Below, piece after piece: positions 43,820-53,398 of a stretch of DNA of 64,000 nt. The DNA comes from Actinomycetospora succinea (GTDB taxonomy: Bacteria; Actinomycetota; Actinomycetes; Mycobacteriales; Pseudonocardiaceae): contig NZ_SNYO01000006.1 of assembly GCF_004363095.1 (NCBI RefSeq), forward strand, positions 62,001 through 126,000. The letters run 5' to 3'. The number at the start of each line of letters is the position of its first letter. The stretch's first letter is position 1. The notes below the pieces were generated by a model. The model worked only from the letters and a program-made list of their open reading frames with translations, was not told where the DNA came from and searched no databases. The position numbers and the translations under genes were made by a program.

Positions 43820-44811
43820 GCGCCGATCGGTCCCGCAGCGCGACCGAGCGCCGACGGATCGCGCCCGCTGCGCACGGCCAGGACCTCGCCGACGATCGAC
43901 ACGGCGGTCTCCGCGGGGGTGCGGGCGCCGAGGTCGAGGCCGACGGGGCCGTGGATGCGCCCGAGCTGGTCCTCCGTGACGCCGGCCGCGAGCAGGCGCT
44001 CGCGGCGCGCCGCCTGGGTGCGACGCGAGCCGAGGGCGCCGAGGAAGCCGCGGCCCTGGATGCCGGTGCGGAGGACCGCGTCGAACGCGGGGTCGTGGTC
44101 GAGCAGCACGAGGACGTCGGCGTCGGTGAACCCGGCGACCGCGGCGTCGGCCTCGGCCACGGTGTCGGCGCGCTGCGACGCCCAGCCCAGCACGCCGGCC
44201 TGCGCGGCCAGCGCGTCGGCGATCGCCCCGCCGCCGACCACGGTGATCGTCGGCACGGGGACCCAGAGGTCGACGAGCAGGTCGGCGCCCTCGAGCGTCG
44301 GGCGGTCGGTGGCCGTGGCGCCCCGGCGCAGCAGGCCGCGGACGTGGGCGAGCGCGGCCTGGTCGAGCTGCTCACCGCCCAGGGTGCCCTCGGCCGTCTC
44401 GAGCTCGCCGCCCGTGGCCGCGAGCGACGCCGACCCGTCGGCGCGGGAGACCAGGGCGGCGGGGATGCCGCCCCGGAACGCGTCGGCCAGCGCGCGGGCT
44501 GGCCCGGCGTCGAGGGGGTGGCCGAGCAGCGTCGCCCCGCCCGCGCAGGCGAGACCCGCGGCGACGGCGGCGTCCTCGGCGACGTGGGCCTCGACGGTCG
44601 CCGGGCTCGTGCGCGCGTCCTGCGCCAGCGCCGCCGCGCTGTCGTCCAGCGCGCCGCGCAGCAGGTCGCCGCCGAGCGTCCCGTCGGCGCCGGCGACCAG
44701 CAACTGGCCGGGCTCGACCGTGCCGAACCCGTGTCGATCGAGCACGCGGACCACCGCCCGCGCCTCGTCGCCGCGCGCCAGGACCGCCGCCACCGCCGCC
44801 AGGTCGCTCAC
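43816..44811 (-). CDS. XdhC/CoxI family protein
   Basis: 331 residues. An XdhC_CoxI-type N-terminal domain followed by the Rossmann-fold C-terminal domain: PTITVVGGGAIADALAAQAGVLGW, DVLVLLDHDP and the ending GFLGALGSRRTQAARRERLLAAGV with IHGPVGLDLGARTPAETAVSIVGEVLAVRSG. The family prepares sulfurated molybdenum cofactor for xanthine or CO dehydrogenases. No such dehydrogenase gene is in the window, and the cysteine-containing N-terminal motif typical of XdhC is not apparent. Confidence 0.82.
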   Translation of the reverse strand: MSDLAAVAAVLARGDEARAVVRVLDRHGFGTVEPGQLLVAGADGTLGGDLLRGALDDSAAALAQDARTSPATVEAHVAEDAAVAAGLACAGGATLLGHPLDAGPARALADAFRGGIPAALVSRADGSASLAATGGELETAEGTLGGEQLDQAALAHVRGLLRRGATATDRPTLEGADLLVDLWVPVPTITVVGGGAIADALAAQAGVLGWASQRADTVAEADAAVAGFTDADVLVLLDHDPAFDAVLRTGIQGRGFLGALGSRRTQAARRERLLAAGVTEDQLGRIHGPVGLDLGARTPAETAVSIVGEVLAVRSGRDPSALGRAAGPIGA

Positions 44812-44876
44812 GCCGTCCAGGGTAGGCGAGGCCCCCGACCGCGCCGGTCCGCCGCCCCGGGTTCCGGCCCGTGAAC

Positions 44877-44927
44877 GAACGAACGGCGCGGTCGCTGCTT
44901 CGGTAGCAGCGACAGCGCCGTTCGTTC
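44877..44927. terminator. Long hairpin between glyS and xdhC-like gene
   Basis: Outer arms GAACGAACGGCGC/GCGCCGTTCGTTC and inner arms GTCGCTGC/GCAGCGAC around a short loop, making a stem of about 21 bp with single-base bulges. It lies 60 bp beyond the glyS stop and 65 bp before the next minus-strand start. No T-run follows, so termination without poly-U or another role (processing, mobile palindrome) is possible. Confidence 0.65.
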
Positions 44928-44987
44928 TTCAGGGGCGTCGGCGGACGGGCGAGCGAGCCCGGCGTCCGGCGCAGCGGTGGAGCGCGC

Positions 44988-46415
<1,428 letters not shown>

Positions 46416-46520
46416 GGTGGTACTCCGGGAATCGCAGGGGTTCGCAGGGGCGCGCTGGTGCACCCAGCGTAGCGAGCGGGCCGCCGGCGACCGTCCACCG
46501 GAGCCGGGGTCCGCGATGGT

Positions 46521-46853
46521 TCAGCGGTCGGTGAGCAGGCTGGGGTGCTCGGTGACGCCCTCGGGCCCGGCGACGAGGGCGCGCTCGTGCGCGGCGGGCT
46601 CGTCGGTGCGCGCCTCGGAGAGCAGCGGGACGACGTGTTCGCGCACGTCGAAGGGCTGCAGCGCCTTCCGGTAGGCGGTCACGGTGACGAAGCGGGCGAC
46701 GAGCACCCAGCTCCCCGGCTCCTCGATCGCCCGGCCGAGGTCGACGCCCTCGCAGCCGGGCTGTGCGGCGAGCAGGCCGACGGCGCGGCGCGCGCGCTCG
46801 AGGAACGCCGCGGTCTCCTCGGCGGCCGGCGCGAAACGGCAGACCAGCAGCAT
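46521..46853 (-). CDS. Antibiotic biosynthesis monooxygenase (ABM)-like protein
   Basis: 110 residues from the ATG at 46853, after GGGGAGGACG. A single dimeric alpha-beta barrel domain: MLLVCRFAP, ARRAVGLLAAQPGCEGVDLGRAIEEPGSWVLVARFVTVTAYRKAL. ABM-fold proteins include haem-degrading and quinone-forming monooxygenases and regulatory relatives. Here no haem or cofactor residue can be assigned. It is divergent from the arsR-zur unit with a possible operator between. Confidence 0.75.
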   Translation of the reverse strand: MLLVCRFAPAAEETAAFLERARRAVGLLAAQPGCEGVDLGRAIEEPGSWVLVARFVTVTAYRKALQPFDVREHVVPLLSEARTDEPAAHERALVAGPEGVTEHPSLLTDR

Positions 46854-46884
46854 CCCGGGCGTCCTCCCCCGTCGGTCGACAACG

Positions 46885-46896
46885 GATACCATTATC
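46885..46896. promoter_or_regulatory. Possible metal-regulator operator
   Basis: GATACCATTATC, an inverted repeat GATA-N4-TATC and an AT-rich island in a GC-rich intergenic region, 76 bp upstream of the first gene of the arsR-zur unit and 32 bp from the divergent ABM gene start. It resembles the core of Fur/Zur- or SmtB-type sites. Binding is a guess from position and symmetry. Confidence 0.35.
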
Positions 46897-46971
46897 GGGA
46901 GATGTCGTGCCGGGGTGCGGACCCGGGGCGGCGTGGGACGGATGGCGGGACCGACAGCCGGGGAGGCAGCC

Positions 46972-47277
46972 GTGAGCGGTCGCGGGCCGGGGCAGGGGCG
47001 CTCGCTCTTCGCCGGGAAGCGCGGACGGGCGGTGCCCGGCGACGGGCCCCTCGCGCGCGTGCCCGCGGTGGCCGTCTTCGCCGTGGTCGTCGTCGTCTTC
47101 GCCGCGGGGGTGATCCTCGGCGGCGTGCTCGGCGCGGCGCTGCTCGGCGTCCTCGCACTCGGGGTGGCCGCGCTGCTGGTCGCGACCTGGCCGCGGCTGG
47201 GTCCCGGCGAGCGCGCGGTGCGCCTGCTCGTGCTCGTGGTGCTCGTCGCCATCGCCGTCGGGCTGGTCGTGCGATGA
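46972..47277 (+). CDS. Small two-to-three-helix membrane protein
   Basis: 101 residues from a GTG at 46972, with GGGGAGG upstream (an ATG at 46942 is possible). A basic N-terminal region (GRSLFAGKRGRAVPG) precedes hydrophobic segments VPAVAVFAVVVVVFAAGVIL, ALLGVLALGVAALLVATW and LLVLVVLVAIAVGLVV. The stop overlaps the ArsR start by ATGA, so it heads the arsR-zur unit. It may be a metal-responsive membrane protein; no family is recognised. Confidence 0.65.
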   Translation: MSGRGPGQGRSLFAGKRGRAVPGDGPLARVPAVAVFAVVVVVFAAGVILGGVLGAALLGVLALGVAALLVATWPRLGPGERAVRLLVLVVLVAIAVGLVVR

Positions 47278-47630
47278 GCGCCACACAGGCTCACATCCAC
47301 GAGGACGCCGCACCCGACCTGCCGGCCCCCGGCCCCGAGACGCCCGGCTCGGCGTCGCTCGTCGCGGCGGGCGACCTGCTGCGGGCCCTCGCCGCGCCGG
47401 TGCGGATCGCGATCGTGCTGCAGCTGCGCACCTCGCCGCGCTGCGTCCACGAGCTCGTCGACGCCCTCGAAGTCACCCAGCCGCTGATCAGCCAGCACCT
47501 GCGCGTGCTCAAGGCCGCCGGCGTGGTGCGCGGTGACCGACGTGGTCGCGAGGTCGTCTACCGCCTCGTGGACGATCACCTCGCACACATCGTCGTGGAC
47601 GCGGTCGCGCACGTGGAGGAGGAGACGTGA
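47274..47630 (+). CDS. ArsR/SmtB family metal-responsive repressor
   Basis: 118 residues. Winged helix: AAGDLLRALAAPVRIAIVLQLRTSPRCVHELVDALEVTQPLISQHLRVLKAAGVVRGDRRGREVVYRL. The C-terminal helix has D and H residues (VDDHLAHIVVDAVAHVEEE) in the spacing of the alpha-5 zinc site of SmtB. It overlaps both neighbours by ATGA/GTGA. In mycobacteria SmtB (Rv2358) and Zur (Rv2359) form the same pair next to glyS, so this is the SmtB counterpart. Confidence 0.9.
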   Translation: MSATQAHIHEDAAPDLPAPGPETPGSASLVAAGDLLRALAAPVRIAIVLQLRTSPRCVHELVDALEVTQPLISQHLRVLKAAGVVRGDRRGREVVYRLVDDHLAHIVVDAVAHVEEET

Positions 47631-48052
47631 CGGCATCCGGCTCGCGGACGCCATCCTCGGTGCCCGGGCTGCGCGCGACCAGGCAGCGGGCCGCGATCGC
47701 CGGGCTCCTCGACGAGCTGACCGACTTCAGGTCCGCGCAGGAGATCCACGAGGAGCTGCGCCGCCGCGGCGAGGGCATCGGGCTGACCACGGTCTACCGG
47801 ACCCTGCAGGCCCTCGCCGACGCCGACGAGATCGACGTGCTGCGCACGGGCACCGGCGAGGCGTCCTACCGCCGGTGCTCGGAGCACCACCATCACCACC
47901 TGGTGTGCCGTGTCTGCGGCAAGACCGTCGAGGTCGAGGGCCCGGCCGTCGAGCACTGGGCCGACCGCGTCGCCGCCCAGCACGGCTTCGCCGAGATCTC
48001 CCACACCGTGGAGATCCTCGGCGTCTGCGCGGCGTGCCGCGCCGCCGGCTGA
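47627..48052 (+). CDS. zur: Zinc uptake regulator Zur (Fur family)
   Basis: 141 residues. Fur-type winged helix (RQRAAIAGLLDELTDFRSAQEIHEELRRRGEGIGLTTVYRTLQALADADEID), the His-rich metal region CSEHHHHHLVCRVCG, and a second Cys pair CAAC near the C-terminus for structural zinc. The Cys content, position after an SmtB-like gene and next to glyS all point to Zur rather than iron Fur. It represses zinc uptake genes when zinc is sufficient. The GTG start overlaps the ArsR stop. Confidence 0.9.
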   Translation: MTASGSRTPSSVPGLRATRQRAAIAGLLDELTDFRSAQEIHEELRRRGEGIGLTTVYRTLQALADADEIDVLRTGTGEASYRRCSEHHHHHLVCRVCGKTVEVEGPAVEHWADRVAAQHGFAEISHTVEILGVCAACRAAG

Positions 48053-48066
48053 GGCAGACCTCCGGG

Positions 48067-48117
48067 AGCGAGGGCGTCCCTCGCTGCCTGCCAGGCAGCC
48101 GGGGAGTCCCTCGCTGC
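48067..48117. repeat. Compound inverted/direct repeat after zur
   Basis: AGCGAGGG-CGT-CCCTCGCT (48067-48085), then GCCTG-C-CAGGC (48086-48096), then a further TCCCTCGCTGC (48107-48117) that repeats the one at 48077-48087. It lies in the convergent gap between zur and the BCCT transporter gene and may form alternate hairpins. Confidence 0.6.
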
Positions 48118-48132
48118 GCACCCCGACACACA

Positions 48133-48165
48133 GAGAGCCGGGTCCCGCGCGGGGACCCGGCTCTC
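48133..48165. terminator. Bidirectional terminator between zur and the BCCT gene
   Basis: 14-bp stem GAGAGCCGGGTCCC/GGGACCCGGCTCTC with a 5-nt loop, centred between convergent genes. This kind of product-end hairpin, seen where two genes face each other, probably stops transcription from both sides; no T-run is present. Confidence 0.7.
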
Positions 48166-48189
48166 GGTGGTGCTCTGACCTTCTCGGAC

Positions 48190-50124
48190 CTACTCGCGGT
48201 CGGCCGACGGACGGCCGGCGGTCTCGGCCGCGGCGCCGGGACCGGTGTCGACGATCTCGGTGCCGCCCGGGTCGTCGTCCTTGGGCACGGAGCGGGCCCG
48301 CGCCCCGGCCTCCTCCGGGTCCGCGGGGACGGCGGGCGTCTCCCCCGTCGAGAACGGGTCCTGCACGCCGTAGACCTCGGCGTAGGTCGGGCCGCCGCCC
48401 GACTCACCGTTGGCCCGCGGCCGGGGTCGCGTGCCCGGGAAGGCCTGCACGTGGAGGTAGAAGTCCTCGCCGTGCTTGTCGGTGCCGTGGTCGATCGCCT
48501 GCTCCATGACCTCGAGGCCCTTGCGCTCGCGCAGGATCACGGGGTCGTGGTTGAGGTCGCGCATGAACGCGACGCAGAGGAACACCATGATCACGACGAA
48601 CGGCGCCGCGACCAGGATGGTGAGGCTCTGCAGGCCGGACAGGGCGTCCTCGCCGCCGACCAGCAGCATGATGATCGCGACGGCGCCCATCACCGAGCCC
48701 CAGAAGATCACGACCCACTTGGACGGCTCGTCGGTGCCGCGCTGCGAGAGCGTGCCGGTGACGATCGACGCGGCGTCGGCGCCGGAGACGAAGAAGATCG
48801 CCACGAGCACCATCACCAGCAGGCCGGTGAACGTGGCCCACGGGTAGGCCTGGAGCACGGCGAACAGCTGGGTCTCCGTGTCGGCCGCGGCGGGGTTCAG
48901 GCCCGCCTGCTGCTGGGTGATCGCGGTGCCGCCGAAGATCGAGAACCAGACCAGGCTCACGAGGCTCGGCACCAGGATCACGCCGCCGACGAACTGGCGG
49001 ATCGTGCGGCCCCGGCTGATCTTCGCCAGGAACATGCCGACGAAGGGCGTCCAGGAGATCCACCACGCCCAGTAGAAGACCGTCCACGAGCTCAGCCACT
49101 CGAGCATGGCCTCGCCGCCGGTGGCCTCGGTGCGCCCGACCATCTGGGCGAAGTCGCCGAAGTAGGCGCCCACGGCCGTCGGGAGCAGGTCCAGGATGAT
49201 CACCGTCGGGCCGACGACGAACACGAAGAGCGCCAGGATGCCCGCGAGCACCATGTTGATGTTCGACAGCCACTGGATGCCCTTGGCGACGCCGGACACG
49301 GCCGAGAGCACGAACGCCGCGGTGAGCACGACGATCAGTGGGACCAGGACCTCGTTGCCGGCGCCGGGCAGGAAGCCCGTGGCGTCGAGCCCGCCACCGA
49401 TCTGCAGCGCGCCGAGCCCCAGCGAGGCCGCCGACCCGAAGATCGTCGCGAAGATCGCGATGATGTCGATGACCCGGCCGACCGCCCCGTTGGCGGCGCG
49501 CTCGCCGATGAGCGGGATGAACGCCGAGCTGATCAGCTGACGGCGACCCTTGCGGAACGTCGAGTACGCGATGGCCAGGCCGACCACGGCGTAGATCGCC
49601 CACGGGTGCAGGGTCCAGTGGAAGAGCGAGGTGGCCATCGCCGTGTTCAGCGCGCCGACCTGGTCGCCCGGCATGACCGACCCGGGCGGGGGCTCGGTGA
49701 AGAACGACAGCGGCTCGGCGACGCCGTAGAACATCAGACCGATGCCCATGCCGGCGCTGAACATCATCGCGATCCAGGAGACCGTCCTGAACTCGGGCTG
49801 CTCGTCGTCACGCCCCAGCCGGATCCGGCCGAAGCGGCTGAACGCCAGCCACAGCGCGAAGACCACGAAGCCGGTGGCGGCGAGGATGAAGCCCCAGCCA
49901 CCACCGCGGATGACGCCGCTGAGCATGGCGCTCGACGCGGCGCTGAGGCTCTCGGTGCCGATGACACCCCAGCCCACGAAGATCACCGCGAGCGCGGCGC
50001 CGACACCGAAGACGACCCAGTCGGTGCCGTGCTTCCGGTCCGCGGCGCTCACCGCCGGGACGTCCGGCTCACCCCCGGACGACCCGGCCGGCTGGCCCGG
50101 CGGTGATGAGAGATCTTGTGTCAT
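48190..50124 (-). CDS. BCCT family betaine/choline/carnitine transporter
   Basis: 644 residues with twelve hydrophobic segments. Family motifs: SAGMGIGLMFYGVAEPL (sodium-site glycine stretch), FHWTLHPWAIYAVVGLAIAY, and the aromatic substrate box VFYWAWWISWTPFVGMFLAKISRGRTIRQF. The aromatic box and the glycine stretch (AGMGIGL) match BetP-like glycine betaine importers that use sodium. A C-terminal cytoplasmic tail of about 100 residues with acidic, Gly/Pro-rich sequence could be an osmosensing tail. It converges on zur. Confidence 0.88.
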   Translation of the reverse strand: MTQDLSSPPGQPAGSSGGEPDVPAVSAADRKHGTDWVVFGVGAALAVIFVGWGVIGTESLSAASSAMLSGVIRGGGWGFILAATGFVVFALWLAFSRFGRIRLGRDDEQPEFRTVSWIAMMFSAGMGIGLMFYGVAEPLSFFTEPPPGSVMPGDQVGALNTAMATSLFHWTLHPWAIYAVVGLAIAYSTFRKGRRQLISSAFIPLIGERAANGAVGRVIDIIAIFATIFGSAASLGLGALQIGGGLDATGFLPGAGNEVLVPLIVVLTAAFVLSAVSGVAKGIQWLSNINMVLAGILALFVFVVGPTVIILDLLPTAVGAYFGDFAQMVGRTEATGGEAMLEWLSSWTVFYWAWWISWTPFVGMFLAKISRGRTIRQFVGGVILVPSLVSLVWFSIFGGTAITQQQAGLNPAAADTETQLFAVLQAYPWATFTGLLVMVLVAIFFVSGADAASIVTGTLSQRGTDEPSKWVVIFWGSVMGAVAIIMLLVGGEDALSGLQSLTILVAAPFVVIMVFLCVAFMRDLNHDPVILRERKGLEVMEQAIDHGTDKHGEDFYLHVQAFPGTRPRPRANGESGGGPTYAEVYGVQDPFSTGETPAVPADPEEAGARARSVPKDDDPGGTEIVDTGPGAAAETAGRPSADRE

Positions 50125-50256
50125 GGCGAGTCGCGCCTCCCAGGTCCTCGAGAGACGCCCCTCCTCTCCGGATCGTCAGCGGACGCCGAGTGTACGTCTG
50201 GTTGCAGCGGGTTCATCCCGCTTTCGGCCTGTTGCTGTCGGTACGGCGTGTTCGGG

Positions 50257-51027
50257 TCAGTATTCGTACACCGGATCGGGTGTCGCAACCGGCGACCACG
50301 AGGTCACCGCCAGTGTCGGGACGTGCCCGTCGGCCGGCGTGCCCGTGCCGGCCACGACCCGCCCGCGCACCGCCACCCAGCGGTCGCCCTCGGGACCGCC
50401 CGGGCCCTGGTCGCGCAGCTGACCCTGCGGGTCGGCGAGGTGCACCCGCACGGTCGCGGCGTCGGCCGCGCAGCACGTGATCACCCACCGTGCCAGATCC
50501 ACCGTGGCGGTCCCGGGGGGCGGGTGCCGGGCCGGCACGAGGAAGCCCGTCACCGTGACCTCGCGGGTCGTGACCTGCCCGAACGGGTCCGCGGCGGCGC
50601 GCGAGACGACATCGAGGAGCCCGAGCGCCGGCGCCTCGCCCGCGGGCAGCGGGTCGTCGGCGACCGCGGACACCGGCGCCGCGCGGGCCCCGACACCGCC
50701 GACCGCCGCCGACCCCAGCGCCGGCGGCACGACCAGCAGCAGCGCGAGGACCGGCAGCACGAGCATCCACGCCGACGGGCCGGCCCGGGAGTCGTGCCCG
50801 GCCTCGGGACCGGCCCCGTCCCCGTGGTCGTGCCCGTCCACCACCGCCCGTCCCCGCAGGTCGCGCACGATGCCGACCACCGCCACCGTGATCAGCACGA
50901 CACCGGCCGCGAGCACCGGCACCGCCGACCACGGCCGCACGTAGCGCAGGTACGAGCCGTCCGCGACGATCTTGACGAGCACGCCGCCCACGAGGACGAG
51001 CAGCACGTGCTGCGAGTCCCTGCTCAT
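50257..51027 (-). CDS. TIGR03943 family membrane protein
   Basis: 256 residues. Two N-terminal hydrophobic segments, a His-rich loop (DGHDHGDGAGPEAGHD), another hydrophobic segment and an outer beta domain with VTVTGFLVP ... DLARWVITCCAADAATVRVHL. The CCAAD motif and the domain order are typical of this family, which occurs beside two-domain permeases and is Zur-controlled in some bacteria. Starts 7 bp after the permease gene ends, so they form a unit. The His-rich loop suggests metal handling. Confidence 0.82.
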   Translation of the reverse strand: MSRDSQHVLLVLVGGVLVKIVADGSYLRYVRPWSAVPVLAAGVVLITVAVVGIVRDLRGRAVVDGHDHGDGAGPEAGHDSRAGPSAWMLVLPVLALLLVVPPALGSAAVGGVGARAAPVSAVADDPLPAGEAPALGLLDVVSRAAADPFGQVTTREVTVTGFLVPARHPPPGTATVDLARWVITCCAADAATVRVHLADPQGQLRDQGPGGPEGDRWVAVRGRVVAGTGTPADGHVPTLAVTSWSPVATPDPVYEY

Positions 51028-51034
51028 GACCCGC

Positions 51035-52027
51035 TCACCCCGCTCCCCCGAACACGACCAGCCCCACCACGACGGCGCTCGTCACCGCGACGACGAAGGT
51101 CAGCGGGGCGAAGCGCGCCGCGAACGCCTTCCCGAACGCCCCGGCCTGCAGGGCGACGAGCTTGACGTCGACCGCGGGACCGACGACGAGGAAGACCAGC
51201 CGCGGCAGCAGCGGCAGCGTCGAGAGCGACGCCGCGACGAACGCGTCGGCCTCGCTGCACAGCGCGAGCAGGACCGCGAGCAGCGCCATCACCGCGCAGG
51301 CGAGCACGAGGTGGCCCGCCAGCCCGTCGAGCCACGACGCGGGCACGACGACCGTCATGACCGCCGCCGCCAGACCGCCGACGACGAGGAAGCCGCCGGC
51401 GTCGACCACGTCGCGGCGCACGGTCTCGGCGAACACCGCCCACCGCGGCGTCCCGTCGTCCGGCGGCGGCCTGCGCACCCGCGCGGCGATCCACTCCGCG
51501 CGCCCCACCCGGGTCCACAGCCATCCGACGCCGACCGCGGTGGCGGCCGAACCGAGCAGTCGGGCGCCGACCATCTCCGGGTGGTCGGGGAACGCGACGG
51601 CCGTCGCCACCAGCACCACGGGGTTGATCGCCGGCGCGGCGAGCAGGAACGCCAGCGCCGCGGCCTCGGGCACCCCCTGCGCGACGAGCCGCCGCGCCAC
51701 CGGGACCGACGCGCACTCGCAACCCGGCAGCACGAGCCCCGCGGCTCCGGCGACGGGGACGGCGAGCGCGGGACGCCTCGGCAGCACCCGGCGCAGCACC
51801 GCGGGCGAGACCCACGCCGCGAGCGCCCCGGAGAGCAGCGTGCCGAGCACGAGGAAGGGCAGCGCCTGCACGCACACGGCGACGAACACCGTGGCCGCCG
51901 TGCGGACCACACCGACGTCGAGCAGCCGCACCAGCGGGCCCTGCAGCGCCGTCGCCACCAGGAGCGTCGCGCACAGCACGACCAGGGACACGGACCCGCG
52001 CGTGGTCGTCGATCGCGGGGAGCTCAC
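51035..52027 (-). CDS. Two-domain permease (DUF318/ArsP-like)
   Basis: 330 residues, about eight to ten membrane segments. The family motif GLVLPGCECASVPVARRL and the repeated half LLALCSEADAFVAASL identify the permease family that exports metals or organoarsenicals in some bacteria. Upstream of TIGR03943 partner by 7 bp. Near the ArsR-Zur operon, a role in zinc or other metal handling is plausible, but no Zur box was seen in the 100 bp before the GTG start. Confidence 0.82.
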   Translation of the reverse strand: MSSPRSTTTRGSVSLVVLCATLLVATALQGPLVRLLDVGVVRTAATVFVAVCVQALPFLVLGTLLSGALAAWVSPAVLRRVLPRRPALAVPVAGAAGLVLPGCECASVPVARRLVAQGVPEAAALAFLLAAPAINPVVLVATAVAFPDHPEMVGARLLGSAATAVGVGWLWTRVGRAEWIAARVRRPPPDDGTPRWAVFAETVRRDVVDAGGFLVVGGLAAAVMTVVVPASWLDGLAGHLVLACAVMALLAVLLALCSEADAFVAASLSTLPLLPRLVFLVVGPAVDVKLVALQAGAFGKAFAARFAPLTFVVAVTSAVVVGLVVFGGAG

Positions 52028-52127
52028 GAACCGTGATGCTCCCAGCCGTCCCGATCAGCGCCGAGGACCCGCCGGGAACCCTGTGGAGGCGAACGGAGGA
52101 TGGGGACGGCGGACGGGCGAACGGCGC

Positions 52128-52538
52128 TCAGGTCTCGGCGACCAGGTCCTCCCGGACCCGCTCCGCCGTCGACACGACGAGCATGAGCAGCGTGCCCAGC
52201 GGGCCGACCGCGAGGCCCTCCGCGGGGAACGCGTAGCGCAGCGTCACGTCCCAGCCCGTGTCGGTGGCGACCGCGCCGAGCGTGCCGAAGAGCCCCTGAC
52301 CAGCGCGTTCGGCGACCCGGCGGGGGACGTCGGCGTCCTCGAGGTCCCAGGCGACGACGCAGGTCAGGCTGAGCACGACGAGCCCCTCGACGAGCTCGAC
52401 GCCCTGGATCGCGCACGGCACGCCCGCGTGGCGGAAGGACAGCGCGCCGTCGTCGTCGACGTGCACGTCGACGAACTGCTCCATCGCCTCCCGGGCGGTG
52501 ATCAGCAGTCCGGCGGTGGTGGCGGCCTCGCGGCTCAC
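52128..52538 (-). CDS. YbjN-like protein
   Basis: 136 residues. Pattern [51 protein letters not shown] resembles the YbjN/T3SS-chaperone-like fold of two-layer proteins. It overlaps the uppS stop by GTGA and corresponds in position to mycobacterial Rv2360c, next to the prenyl transferase gene. Function unknown; the conserved place suggests a link with cell-envelope or translation genes. Confidence 0.7.
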   Translation of the reverse strand: MSREAATTAGLLITAREAMEQFVDVHVDDDGALSFRHAGVPCAIQGVELVEGLVVLSLTCVVAWDLEDADVPRRVAERAGQGLFGTLGAVATDTGWDVTLRYAFPAEGLAVGPLGTLLMLVVSTAERVREDLVAET

Positions 52539-53398
52539 GAGCCGCTCCCTTCGGCTGCGTCGGTGGCCCCGTCGACGGCTCCGCCGTAGCGGCGGTCGCG
52601 CCGGGCGTAGATCTCGCACGCCTCCCAGAGGTGGCGGCGGTCGAAGTCGGGGAAGAGCGTGTCGAGGAAGACCATCTCGGCGTACGCCGACTGCCAGAGC
52701 AGGAAGTTCGACGTCCGCTGCTCCCCCGAGCTGCGCAGGAAGAGGTCGACGTCGGGCATGTCGGGCTCGTCGAGGTGGCGGGCGAGGGCCTTCTCGTCGA
52801 TGCGCTCGGGGTCGATCTCGCCGCGGGCCGCCCGACGCGCCAGCTCCTTCGCGGCGCCGACGATCTCCGCGCGGCCGCCGTAGTTGACGCACACGGTGAG
52901 GGTGACGACGTCGTTGTCCTTCGTCAGCTCCTCGGCCGTCTCGAGCTCCTTGATCACGCTGCGCCAGAGCCGCGGGCGCTGCCCCGACCAGCGCACCCGG
53001 ACGCCCATCGCGTGCATCTCGTCGCGGCGCCGGCGGATGACGTCGCGGTTGAACCCGAGCAGGAAGCGCACCTCGTCGGGGCTGCGGCGCCAGTTCTCGG
53101 TGGAGAAGGCGTACGCCGAGATCCACTTGACGCCGAGGTCGATGCAGCCGCGCACGACGTCGAGCAGCTGGCCCTCGCCCTGGCGGTGGCCCTCGATGCG
53201 CGGCAGGCCCCGCTGGTTCGCCCAGCGCCCGTTGCCGTCCATCACCAGCGCGACGTGGTTCGGGACGAGCTCGCGCGGGATGGCGGGGGCCGTCGCCCCG
53301 CTGGGGTGCGGCGTCGGCGGCATCACCGTCGGGTCGTCGCGTCCCCGCAGCGCGCGGTCGGCGGTCCGGCCGCGGGTGGGACGCAGGCGGGGGCTCAC
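52535..53398 (-). CDS. uppS: Isoprenyl transferase (decaprenyl/undecaprenyl diphosphate synthase)
   Basis: 287 residues from a GTG at 53398, which overlaps the recO stop by GTGA; about 25 N-terminal residues are variable, as in mycobacterial orthologues. Catalytic block [31 protein letters not shown], then [42 protein letters not shown]. It builds the lipid carrier for peptidoglycan and arabinogalactan by adding isoprene units in cis. Confidence 0.93.
   Translation of the reverse strand: MSPRLRPTRGRTADRALRGRDDPTVMPPTPHPSGATAPAIPRELVPNHVALVMDGNGRWANQRGLPRIEGHRQGEGQLLDVVRGCIDLGVKWISAYAFSTENWRRSPDEVRFLLGFNRDVIRRRRDEMHAMGVRVRWSGQRPRLWRSVIKELETAEELTKDNDVVTLTVCVNYGGRAEIVGAAKELARRAARGEIDPERIDEKALARHLDEPDMPDVDLFLRSSGEQRTSNFLLWQSAYAEMVFLDTLFPDFDRRHLWEACEIYARRDRRYGGAVDGATDAAEGSGS

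Noticed and set aside
52028-52127. Zur box before the permease gene
   Set aside because: No inverted repeat resembling the AT-rich Zur consensus was found, so Zur control is left as a hypothesis.
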